Assembly (NCBI RefSeq): GCF_050947335.1
Contig: NC_134985.1
Span: 19,459,190-19,523,189 of the forward strand
Origin: Megachile rotundata
Lineage: Eukaryota; Arthropoda; Insecta; Hymenoptera; Megachilidae
Reading direction: 5' to 3'
DNA length: 64,000 bases
Shown here: one piece after another, positions 24,701 through 35,962 of the stretch
Layout of the letters: the number at the start of each line of letters is the position of its first letter
How positions within the stretch are numbered: the first letter of the stretch is position 1
Position numbers and translations under genes: made by a program
Notes under the pieces: generated by a model
Database searches by the model: none
Seen by the model: the letters and a program-made list of their open reading frames with translations, nothing else
Told to the model about the DNA's origin: nothing

Positions 24701-25302
24701 ACTACTAAACTTCATTTAGTTGTATCAGTGAAATCATTGCAACTCGATTCAGTTGACAACGCGAAAGTTTCGAAACAAATGGTGCTTCTCCGAGGAAAAG
24801 TCGAAAGAACGCGTATCGATTTCGCTGCGGTAAAGAACACAGTGTGCGTGTAGATGTAGAAGCGTGCATACGACCGATGCGAACGTTCACGCACGGGTAT
24901 GCAGCTGGCAAAGCGTGCAGAGGTCGATGCAGCTACTTAGGTGCACGCGAGCCTCCGGTTCGGCTTCGACTTCGAACTAAGATCGACGAACGATTCGTTG
25001 AAGTGGCGGAAAGAAAACAGGCTTCGACTGGAGAAACCGCGGCCTGGAACTGGGTTACGGAATACCTGATACGGCCGCAAAAAAACGCGTGCCGACGAGA
25101 CGCGTTGCGGAACCAGCCAATTCTACCGGTAATTGGAACTCTCCGTTTTTATTCCACGTGAGATCGCGAAAAAATCGGAATCGCATCGAATCGACGCTCG
25201 TAAATTGCTCTAATAAGTTCAATTTCGATCCTTGATCGAGATTTTTGCACATCTTATTATGTTCGCGATGGAATTCAGGTTTATGGGTTGGCTGGAAAGG
25301 TA
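21791..25302. other. Non-coding stretch, no recognised gene
   Basis: AT-rich at 21790-22080 with many CAATAT/ATATTG words and the hairpin TTCAATT-CGA-AATTGAA near 21896. The minus-strand frame 22277-22684 (135 codons) is unrecognised. A perfect 9-bp inverted repeat, ATTAGATCA / TGATCTAAT with a 5-nt spacer, lies at 24618-24640. The remainder is unremarkable. Confidence 0.55.
24618..24640. repeat. Perfect 9-bp inverted repeat
   Basis: ATTAGATCA and TGATCTAAT flank GAATA. The dyad could be a dimeric protein site, or chance in AT-rich DNA. Confidence 0.6.
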
Positions 25303-25460
25303 GAACGAGGGGATTTTGGAAATCGGGAAATTTAGGAAATTAGGGGATTTACTTAGGAGTATGAAGATATGAGGATTTAGGAATTTGGAAATTTAGAAAA
25401 TTTGGAAATTTGAATATTAAAAAATTTGAGAATCTCAACGTGTAAAAACTTGAAAATCTA
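25303..25460 (+). repeat. AT-rich degenerate minisatellite (GGAAATTTA type)
   Basis: Runs of 8-10 bp words such as GGAAATTTA, GGAAATTAG, GGATTTAGG and AATTTGGAAATTTAG follow one another with irregular spacing. It is low-complexity, old tandem DNA. The reverse complement resembles the TTTCAAATT-type tracts at 40861-40980 and 42395-42510, so all three may be products of the same kind of slippage. Confidence 0.7.
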
Positions 25461-28380
25461 CATATCCCATAATTTAAATTGCCACGTTTGCACCATCAAA
25501 TACCTAATTAATACGTAAGATAAATTGAGATCGACTGCGACTGCATAACCGACACATTGTGGCTTTTTCTGTCATCAGCCGTCACTGGTAATCTCGTAGA
25601 CATAAGTGGTTGCATATCTCGAACGATTCAATTGGAATCGACGTAGTGGATGGTTCATGATCGACTCGACAGCAATCGAAATCAACACTTTGATTGCGAC
25701 GATAATTTTAACACCGCCGCTAAAAAAATGACGAACATCGTGGCGCGAAATACCGCATTGGGTTGGGATTCAAAGAACATGTTCAAGATGGAATTCCAGT
25801 CGTTTTCGTCGCAAAGTCTGGCACGCTTAGCGACGACACGCGAAAATGTTGAACGCTGTCGGGTTGCACGATGCACGCACGATCTCCGTGTTCTTTTCCT
25901 CTTTCTTTGTAATATCCCGGGGGTCATTGGTATTCTTGGGCGGAGTCTTAACGGCCGAACGGTGCAAACGATCGACGTTCTTCCCTCGTTCCAAGAACGG
26001 GAACGCATTTCTCTTGGACGAAAAAATCCGCTGCAATGTCGAGCAGGTTTTCGACTTTGCCCCCTCTTTCGAGAGCGGGATTAAATCGAGTTTCCGAACG
26101 AGTCCGCCGAATGAAATATGTAGATAAAGAGCACTCACGCGCGGCAAAAAACTGGACGAAGGTTATGAAGTTGGTGAAAATTTCCGAATCGATGTCGCTC
26201 GAGAGGACTTTTCGTCGTGGATGACTTTTTTCCGAAAGAAACGCGCGTGTTCGAGGGAAGTTACAAAGAATTCGCTGCAGAAGGATAATAGGCTCGTGTT
26301 TTCCTGTTCGTGCGTTGCCCACGCGAACAGATTCCGTTACCGTACACCGCCATGCGATATAAATAACGACGCGATGCCTTTACCGGGCGAGTAAATCACT
26401 TTGTAGGCCAATTATAGGATTAATATTTATAGCGACCACGCAACTGGCCCGTCACTGGCTGAAGGGATGCGTAATCTTTGATAAAACAGCGTACATCGTG
26501 TTCCCGGCTTCTTGCGACTCGAACGCTACCGTGCAACAAGACGTTCATTTATAAACCATCGAAGAAGGAAGCGATCAGAGTTCAATTTCTCCTTTATACG
26601 CGGTTTCTTAGCTGCTTTCTGTTTTCTTTTGCTTTCGTGTGCTCATGTAAAGGTCTCTCCAAAGGAGGAATTTCTAACGTCAGATCGGACGATCGTCCAT
26701 TTCTTGCACAAAATAGATTCTCTTTTACAACGATTTCAGAATTATTCATGATTCACGGATGAAATTACTTGACCTTTCTAAATACTGCTATTAGGAATAT
26801 AAATTCTCTATTGAAAATCCTGTATTCATTTCGTTTTCTTCTTTGTTCTCGCACGTTCACGCGTGTACTTTGTCATACATATTCATTACCTATTCTCTAT
26901 TTTTCTTGTTCCAAGAACGGATCGAACAATCGTACTTCTCGGTAGAAGAATTGTAATCAACTCGTACAAAGAGAACTTTTTATTTCCTTGTCGGATGTCT
27001 TCTTTTGGATGATTTGACATTTCGCAATATCCTTCGGTAAAAATGTGTATATGCGTGTGGGAGTCTGTTACGTCTCCTCTAAATAAATGTCATCCCTGAA
27101 AGCGTTTAATGAAGCCGAGGACCGACGATAAAACGGGAGACTCGCGAGGACGGCGAAAGACGAAACTCGGAAGAAAAAGGGCTTTGTAACGTTCACGAAT
27201 CCTATTATTCCGCGGAGCTTTTCCCAGAAATTACGGGCTGCTCGTTCTCCCTTTTTCTTCTCGATGGAACGAACGAGAAAGGAGAGGACGTCGATTCGGT
27301 CGAAGACCGCCTTTCACTGACCTACGCGAGCGTACAACCGACGCGTTCCCAGAAACGACGTCTACGCTCTTTGCGTAATCTCCCGAGTCGTTGGAACGCC
27401 GGATAATTGGGTCGTCGGAATGCCAGACAATTCCAAATTCTTCTGCCTACCTTTTGGCAGCGAGATATACCGAGATCTTTTATCGAAACATTACTGCGAT
27501 CAAAGTATCCTCGTTTAACCCTTCCATTTTTACATCTACCACCATCTTCAGAATATTATTTCTATCTTGTGTCTAAGTATATTGTAAACCATAAATCAGA
27601 CAGTTACTTAATTTGTGCAATATTTATTTGAAATTGCATTTATCATTGACACTGTGCTGACATTTACGTTAGAACATATATCCTGGATTTCATATCAATT
27701 AACAAGAGAGATGTTAGAATAAGTCAGATACCTAGAAGAATAAACGTATTTGTGCTGGTTAAGCGTTAGTCACCTCTGTAATGAATATTCCACTTTAAGA
27801 TAATACGAATTAAATTGAATCATGCCTTACGTAACATTTTTTACTGGGAATGATTTATCGCGTGTGCTAACAAGGTTTGTCCGTAAACATGTAATCGAAA
27901 ATTAGTTAATTGCGTAAAAACGAAGGAGAGTATCGGGATAAGGAACAAATTGTTTTTCGTAGAACGAAGGCCATCAAGAAAGGTTGAATAGCATGTCGGT
28001 ACTTAAAACGCTTTATCAAATGCTGAAAACGTGTTCATCCATTGAAAAGGCACTTAATCATTGCCTCCCTCCCCCATCAATCTTCATTGTTGTTTACTCT
28101 GTGTTCTCTTTCGTGCCGTTAATTGCGTTTGTTTCGCCGCGAATCGAATAACGAACGTTTAAAACTCCTCGCGTAAGTTAATTAAAGCGTATATTCGTTT
28201 CGACGTCCTGTTTGTTTTACGTTCGTCGTACTTCGGCAACGCGAAACGTCAAAATGACAAATACGTTACATCGCGCGTCAAACCGCGAAAATAGTAAATT
28301 ACTGGTGTTACGAGTGAAACCTCGTATCCGAAAACGCGTTCCATTATCATTAATCTGATTTATCGGATTTACGGTTCGAT
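25461..28380. other. Non-coding stretch upstream of ratchet point 2
   Basis: Overlapping frames at 25650-26322 (for example 25650-26084 plus, 144 codons; 25948-26322 minus, 124 codons) are open on both strands and match nothing known. The blocks 26750-27060 and 27540-28080 are AT-rich. I see no other structure. Confidence 0.55.
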
Positions 28381-28419
28381 TTCTAATCAATCTTTTTTCC
28401 GTCTGATTTCAGGTAAGAG
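28381..28419 (+). promoter_or_regulatory. Recursive splice site (ratchet point) 2
   Basis: A pyrimidine-rich tract (28391-28409) ends in TTTCAG at 28412, followed immediately by GTAAGAG (28413-28419). A perfect insect branch-point word, CTAAT, lies at 28383-28387 with its A 26 nt before the junction, which is ideal spacing. It shares the 10-mer CAGGTAAGAG with the site at 4061-4070 and is on the same strand. The distance between the two junctions is about 24.35 kb, within the range of recursive splicing steps. A candidate donor for a short downstream recursive-splicing exon is AAG|GTAGGC near 28546. Confidence 0.72.
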
Positions 28420-28500
28420 CTGAACCGCGCCTCGGCTACCGTATCGCGCCACAAACAGAATGCACTCTCGGGGGAGAGACAGAGAGAATCTCTAGAAAGC

Positions 28501-28509
28501 TATATAAGG
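28501..28509 (+). promoter_or_regulatory. TATA-like box 88 bp after ratchet point 2
   Basis: TATATAAGG fits the TATA consensus, but I find no good initiator at the expected 28-31 bp spacing. It could mark an internal start or simply be chance. Confidence 0.15.
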
Positions 28510-28835
28510 ATCAAAGCTACTCGTCCCGTGGCATAGAGAAACGAAGGTAGGCAAACTGAATTTGCTGGTCCAATTTTACGTTCGCACAGCTGCGAGTGAA
28601 GTCTTAAATCAATTGCTGGCTGCTCTCGCGAGAGGGTGGGATGGCCCTGCAGCGGGCGGAAAATGGGCAGGGTGTGGGTCTAAGGTTGCACCGAACTCCA
28701 TAATTAGTTGGGAACCCGAAGCCGACGAAGCTCTCGGATTTAATATCTTAACGCCCTCCTTAACGCGTCCCGAAATTTCGTGCCGCGTTGCTATTGGCAA
28801 GCTACGCTAGCTAGGCTCCAGTTCTCCGCAGAAAC

Positions 28836-28961
28836 TTTGCCCTCTCTCACCCTTTCTCGCTCGCTCTCCGCACGCACCCTTTCCATCTTCCTCGTTTGTC
28901 TTTGGCTTGTCGCTTTCCACCCCCTGTCTACGACTCGTTCGCGTTCGTTTTCGATTTCCAG
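28836..28961 (+). other. Long polypyrimidine tract ending in a 3' splice-like CAG
   Basis: About 125 bases strongly rich in C and T end with TTCGATTTCCAG at 28961. The sequence has the form of a strong acceptor, but the following bases (CTAGAAACC…) are not a donor, so it is not a ratchet point. It could be a cryptic or alternative exon boundary; I cannot define a downstream donor. Confidence 0.3.
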
Positions 28962-31900
28962 CTAGAAACCGAGGCCTCGAAAGAGAAGCAGCTCGACAAA
29001 GTTTCTCGTTCTCGCGACTCTGCGAGGCCTACGCGAGCTCGAAAATTGCTTTTCCTCGCCGTTTGCCGAACCTGGAATCATTAGCAACGCGTGCAGAACA
29101 CGTGTATTGTCGAAGAAAGTTCGCGTCAAGAAATGGAAACGCTTTGATGCCTGCTGTCACGATTTCTGTAATGCTTCTTCGCCTTCCACGTATCGAATAC
29201 TAATCACGGTTCAGAAGTTAGTAATTCAACCATTAATTATATTTCTGCTATAAATTCTCTGGATTCAACTCCTCTCCAAATTTTTGAACTGTTAAATATT
29301 CCGTTAACATCGCGGTACTTTGCAAATTCTTCTACTTTGCTGTCTGAAGTATTTTCGTAGGAATTAGCGACTTTGAAGGTTTCTCGGGATGCACTTATAC
29401 GAAGCAATTCCGTTATCGAGTGTTTGTTCGAGTAGTTGTTTCATTTGTGGAAGGATTTGTTACCTCGTCGTTAATTAATTCTGTCTGCCCAATATTACAA
29501 ATAAACTGTAATATTAATTTTCTGCCTTTTTTCGGTATGCGCACGTGATATCCATTATCGCATTACACAACTTTGAGCTGAATCTCATGACCATTTTAAC
29601 GAATACACCATTCAAATTGAAAAACAAAACTTTACATCGAAAAAGAAATATGATTCATAATTTTTAGGTAATTGGTCTTCTGCTTATATTTTTCAATTTG
29701 AACATGGAACAAAGTCGAAAATTGTAGCGTGTTGAAAAAGGGTTACAATTAGGAACATTTTCCAGCGACTTTAGAAAAGGATATCTGGGGTCATGCGACT
29801 CGCGATTATAAACGCGAAGCTTTGTTTTACCGCGCGAACACTTTGCTTTACAACGCAGCCAGCCAAGCGCTGATAAAACGTTCACCGATGCAAGTGTTAT
29901 CTGTACCAAACCGTCCCCACGCGTTTTACGCATTATCCACGGCACCCATTGAATATTATAACCGTATCGACGTTTAAGCCTGGTAGGCTTTTATTTGATT
30001 CACCGATTATTATCACGGGGGCAGCCGAGTCGCCGCAGCGTGCAGCGCCGCGCGAAATAAAGCGAACTCGCTCGAAATAGTTTAATCGCCTGTGCACGCT
30101 TGACCGAAAGGTCGAAGATCGATACCTTCCGTTCCCTGTAAAATTATCGTCGCTTTCGATATCGTTGTGAATTATCGACGCTTCGAATATCGTCGACGTA
30201 ACTCGACGTGGCTTACCGTCGCTTTATGTCTTCGAATCATCGAACATGGTCATTGTTCGCCGACGGAGAAGTTGGGCTAATTGTGTAACACGTGACAAAC
30301 GGGAGTTTCGAACTACCTGCGAATTGATTGATCGATATTTCTCTGGAAAGAGCACGGTTCAAGTTAGTCGATCGTTTATGGCTTCGACCCTACGTAACGT
30401 ATTCAGTCTCTTTCTCATATTTTTTATTTCTATCAAAAGTTTAAGATGAGATTAAAATAAATTACCCGATGTACGATAATTTAAATAGCTGTACTAAGTA
30501 AATTTTCTCCAAAACGTGATTGTCGAAAGAATCATATTTCGTAAGGAAACGATCCTGCAGCCCCGCATTTTCCGAACGAAATTTATTTAGCTGGGTTCGT
30601 TTATTGCTCCATGGGCATCTTTTCCAAAAATAGAGAAGAGGAGATCGTTGGCGGGATAAGGCCGCAAAACCAAACATTTTTCTCGGAGGGCGCGTCAAGT
30701 AGATGAAACATCTGCAAAAGCAGATGGCAGCCACGTTGTCGTTGGAATCGGGAGATAGACGATCGAGAGCCGCGTGGCAGATGGCACGTGCTTGCCTCGG
30801 TTATCTTATTTCCCGTGCAATTTCGTGAATCTTCCCTAAATTGCTTAAATCGACCCGACTACCGGCTTATCTGATGTTTACTCATATATTCCTAGCTGGA
30901 AGATGTCTATCTTGCAATATTTTATTTTCGGACTCGGGAACATGCGGAACAGTTGTGTCTTTTCCTTTCGAGTTAATATTTTTCCTGCGAGATTTGTCTA
31001 TGCGGGTCCGCCTGCTAGTTTGTGTAAAGATCGGAGGGTTAGTTATTTGAAAAAACCCCTATGTATCTTTTGAATACTCGAGTTAAGAAAAGGGAGAATT
31101 TTTCAAGAAATTAATCGTACAGGAATAAAATATATAAACATGGAGTCCTTTCTGAAATCGAACGTCTGACCAATTTCAGTTAAAAAATCGTTTGACGAAC
31201 TCCGTAGGTACAATCTCTAATCACTAGCGACCGGAATCCGGAGCAGAGGTATTACACAGAATTATTTGATGATCGTCGAGATAGATCGGCGAAATTTTTC
31301 AATTACGCTCCCTTTTAATTGGCGCGGCAAGAATTTGATCTCGACGAATCGATGCTAGGAGTACTGGAGCGCGAGTTCCATTGGCATGTATCGAATATCA
31401 CAAAATTTTCGAAGGAAAAAGAAAAATTCTTCGTCTGCACGTGCTCCAGTATTTCATCTCGCATGTTCGATTCATCGATTAACGTTTCAACAAATATCTT
31501 CGAATCGCGAAGCATTTTTACGTACTAAATCGAAGCTTCTTTTACTCTTATTAACCAATTAAATTATCCACTCGAAATGAGATAATCAGAATATCGAGTT
31601 ATATCGCGACAACCTTTCGTTCACGGTGATTGCTGGACTGCGAATATTTCTGTAAAATATGCTACAAGATTTATTTAATTAAAACATTTATGATACGTAA
31701 TTACAGACATGATATTCCAATTATATACTCTTTCAATATTTTATGTAAAGTTATAGATAAAAATAATTAAATTTGCATTTGAGTGATGAAGATGTTTAGT
31801 AATATTTGCTCGCGATACTAAATGTTAGAGTGCAGAATCTACCCCAGAGTTTGTAATAAAAGAAATGTTCCCCGTTTTGTTTTCAGTCTGCTTAACATCA

Positions 31901-34900
31901 TTGCTTTACTTTATTTTCTTGTATATCCGTGCATGCTAAGTAATCAAAATACATTATTTGATTCACTGGAATCCTAAGAACGTATATTCTGCTGCATCGA
32001 ATAACGAAGTATATCGCTTTCTGAAATTTTCACCGCTACTACGCTTACATCCCCTGCTCCCCCATAAACTTTCTCTGACGAACGTAAAAGTATTCAAGCA
32101 CGTTCAGCAGTAATCTTCCAACGGCTTCCCGCATTCGATCTTCGGAGGATCACGTACGAAGCGGAAAGGTGTCGATCGCCGAACTCTGGTTTACCGAGGG
32201 CTAATTTTTTCTACGACGACCGGTGTTTCGACGCTTCGAGTCGTGTATTTATAGGATTTAATCGATGACACGGTTATCCAGCGGCATCGGCGCGTGACCC
32301 GCATATTCCTGTTGCAATTCGATTCAACGTTACAATGTTGCCACTTGCCTTGGGTGACGTGTATTCCAATCGTCATCCTAGATCGCAAAGATAGCCTGTT
32401 GGATGGACGGGGGTTGGGAGAGCGAGAAGGCGACTCATTGATTGATTTCGGTTTCAGACCGATTCTATTTCCACGTCAAACGTCTGCACAGGACGAATCA
32501 ATTATATAAACGATCTTGAGGGAAAGATCACGGAGTAATATGGACCGATAGCATTAATAAGTAAACAGATTCGCATGTAAATTTAGAGATACTAAATGCG
32601 ATCGCATGGCTTGCTTGTAATTACCGCTTGCAGTTTCATCGAATTTAACGCAGAATAATTACCGATAGCTTCGCTAGAAAATCGTTTCATTCGTCTATTA
32701 ATTTTCGGTGCACTGATTAGTGAACACAATAACTCTTTATTTTATCTGCGTCAAAAATTATTAGAATGCCCCGAATAACTTTGTAATAAACGTGTAGATA
32801 TCGAATGTCCTTTTGCGAATTCAAAACCACACGTTTTCAATAATAGATCATTTTTCTGTGTGAACTCTCTGTTATTGATCCATATCACTGAAACAGACTA
32901 AAGGGGATTATTATACGAATGGAGAATAATTAGAATGCCAATAATCACGAACAAATATAAACCAGTTTCTAGAACAGCACAGGATTCAAGGAATCATCAA
33001 CCATGATCATCGCTATTATTACCAGCCATTATCATAGTAATGAGCAAAACAGCCTCTTAAACGACTCGCGTATTTTAATTATCATAAATCTAGTTACGCG
33101 GCACGGGCAACACCTAACGCCTACGCGTGTCCCGCTGTTTAGAGCCGCTAAAGCTCGCTTATTATTCCACTATAAACACCATAATGAACGTTAACCGGGA
33201 CAAAGCGTCGCGCTACCCTCTTTGTCTCGGTTTAGAAAAGTTCACGGTGCACCCCTAACGCGATTATGCTAAACAGGGTGAAATGTTAAAAATAGTCGCG
33301 GAATCGAGTCACTCGTTATTAATAGACTGCTATTATTGACTCTTGCGATGGAAATGAGCTTAGACCGAAGGTATAATAAAGAGGACAGTGCATCCAGGTA
33401 CAATGACTCGCGCCTTTGTTCGCGCGAGTGTATATTTACCGTATAATCGAATCTCGTTACGGAATTTTTACAATTTCATCAATTATTGCGCTCCCGATTC
33501 TGTGTAAGACTAATTGAATGCAAAATAAGTAGCCCTCTTTCGCGTTAATTGATTCATCGATTCAGGTCATCGGCAGATTCTTTTTCCACGAATTATATCG
33601 TGCTGCGTTTCGATCGGGAGCTTTCGTAATTAATCTAATCAGAAAACGAAGATGGACGGAGTCAGGTTACCCTTGACGCTTCAGACCAGGGTCCAGACGC
33701 ATGGAACACTTCAAAAGCGCGACTCTCCGGCTAAAAAAAGCTCAAAGGTTCGTTTCCGGGCGTGGGTACGATACGAAAGTTAGGTGGTGCCCTTGGCTAG
33801 TACGTGACCGTGCGTTTTCACGAAATTTTTTTTTCGCGCTGAGAAGCGTGGAAAGTTCGCTTCGAATTCCTGCTACGTAGCTCGAGAGGGATGCGTACCC
33901 TGTCACTACGTGCTTCTTGGAACTTTTCGACGGCGGATGCAAAGTCGGGTCTAGCATAAAATTGCTTAATCAAAAATACTGGCTGTTCTTCGACAGATAT
34001 TCTCTTCGTGTTTCCTCGTGTCGTAATCGAACTGGAAAAGAACTTACTTCTTTTCGTAACTTTTGTCTCTTCGTATGCGTCCAACTTTAAACGAAGATAT
34101 AACGCTGCTCGTACACGTGAAATTGTTATTCTTACAGTATTTCCTATAATAACATTTTGTATTCTGATTCGACAGGAATATCCTTTGTACCTTGCTTGCT
34201 CCTTTTAGTTGCTCGATTTCATTTATATTTTTGTTACGTTGCATTTACCGAAGATGATGTAAGAAAACCAAAGAAAACGGAAGGTTAGCAAGAACACAAA
34301 AGTATTCTTTACCGAATGTTGTGTATTCAAGAAATATATCGAAGAACCGTGTCTTTACTTCCTATATTTGTCTTCCATCTGTCCACTTTTCCGTTCAGCT
34401 GTTATTTTCAAATATACCAGGCTATGCACTATGTCCGACTACATTTACGAGGACTATTAATACAAGCGTTTTCTTGAAAGGACGTCTACGGACGAAGGTC
34501 TTGCGCGAAATAAAATAAAATCATTCTAAACGTTGAAATTTCGCTCGAAGGTTAATCCCGGCCGCGATAAAAAGCATGAAATAATCATCCGAATAGCAGT
34601 CTCATCAAAAGATATTTTGTCATTCAGCTGGTACGCGCGCATTTGTGGCGTCACCCCTTTCTTTGTCCCTGTCAGCCCATCCACAGCTACCCCCGGGCAT
34701 CCCGTCGCTCTTCCACTTCCGTCAAAGTCACCGAAGCGCATTGAACTCTCAACAATGTGGCTATCGCAACTCGTTTGTTGACGTCCGCGTCGGCAGTTCT
34801 CCGGTGCAGCAGCGGCCTTTACGAATGCAACAGCGTGCACGCGAACGTAGATGCACGCGGCGCGTCGCGACGCGTATGCTTTTCGCATGAGAACGCAATC

Positions 34901-35940
34901 GGTCGGCTCGCTTATATTTGTTGATGCACACAAGCCCCGTTCGCGATCCGGCCACGGTTGCATCGCGATCGATCCGCTGGATCAGCGAGTTCGCTCGATC
35001 GGGACAAATACGACCGCTTTGCCGTCCCCGATCCTTTGTCGCGTTTGCACGCGAAAATCTGTCCCGGGTTCTCTGTATTTCGCGACCCTTTTGTCGCGCG
35101 AACGACCGTACGAAAGTGACGTTTGCGAGAGGAAACGGAAACAGGGCTTGTCGAAAAAAATCACCGCCGGATCGGTGTACGAGGAAACTCGAAACAATTT
35201 AATAATCGTTGTTTACGGCTATTCGCTGGACTTGTCGGATGTAGTCAATGACGAAAGCGTTCATAGTAGAATCTGATTGACGAGATTCGATTACTTTTTA
35301 ACGCATTAAACGGCGATTCGTCCGGAGGGCATTAACGCGATGACGTCGCGTTTAATACGACACCCGACAGCTAATGGCAACAGGTATGGGATTTTTAAAC
35401 CGTATTATCAGGTTCGATAACTCTGAACGGCGCCATTTGCCGCTATAATTTCATCCACCAAAATACGAACTGGCCGTGTGTTTTAATTCCGTTATTCGCA
35501 GCTCGCGGTATCGCGTATTAGGGATAAATTCTTTATGAGCTTTTACCCGCTACTACCGATATCTTATTGATATTTAACTCGACATATATCGGTGATATCG
35601 CACAGATATCGAACGGAGAGCAGAGACTCGAAATGTGGTTCGGGAAATTTGAAATCGTGAAATAGATATCGATGACCATACCCCTATCCGCAATACGCGT
35701 CTCGAACAGCGAAACGGTTCATCGAACCGAGCGAATTTGAATCCATAGAGGGATTTATTCCGAGAAACCGATTATCGCGGTGCAACAGCTGCTGTAAAAG
35801 GGGAGTCCAAGAGAAAGAAACGACAGCAAAATTTAAGCGAAACATAAAGTTCCGTCGCGTCGTCGAAAGTTGTCGCTGCCACCCTCTGGCTCGCTAAATC
35901 GAAAACGAGCGTGTCGACAGCTGCAGCTTCGAAAGGCGAG
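28962..35940. other. Non-coding stretch, no recognised gene
   Basis: AT-rich from 29200 to 29700, 31030-31300 and 31560-33000. CpG-rich from 34600 to 35200, with chance frames on both strands (34526-34963 minus, 145 codons; 34851-35276 plus, 141 codons), none recognisable. TACTGGAGC (31358) and GCTCCAGTA (31443) form an isolated inverted pair. Near 35555-35593, ACCGATAT and ATATCGGT flank repeated GATATC words. Confidence 0.55.
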
Positions 35941-35962
35941 CTCGCCCTCTCTTCAGGTATCC
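35941..35962 (+). promoter_or_regulatory. Acceptor-like site with a poor donor
   Basis: A clean pyrimidine tract, CTCGCCCTCTCTTCAG, ends at 35956 and is followed directly by GTATCC. The acceptor half is strong, the donor half weak. It is possibly a degenerate ratchet point or a cryptic acceptor. Confidence 0.2.

Noticed and set aside
27722..27745. Minus-strand TTCTTCTAG|GTATCT as a ratchet point
   Set aside because: Weak donor and opposite strand to the two strong sites; probably chance.
29650..29675. TTTTTAG|GTAATT as a ratchet point
   Set aside because: Short pyrimidine run and poor donor; expected by chance in AT-rich DNA.
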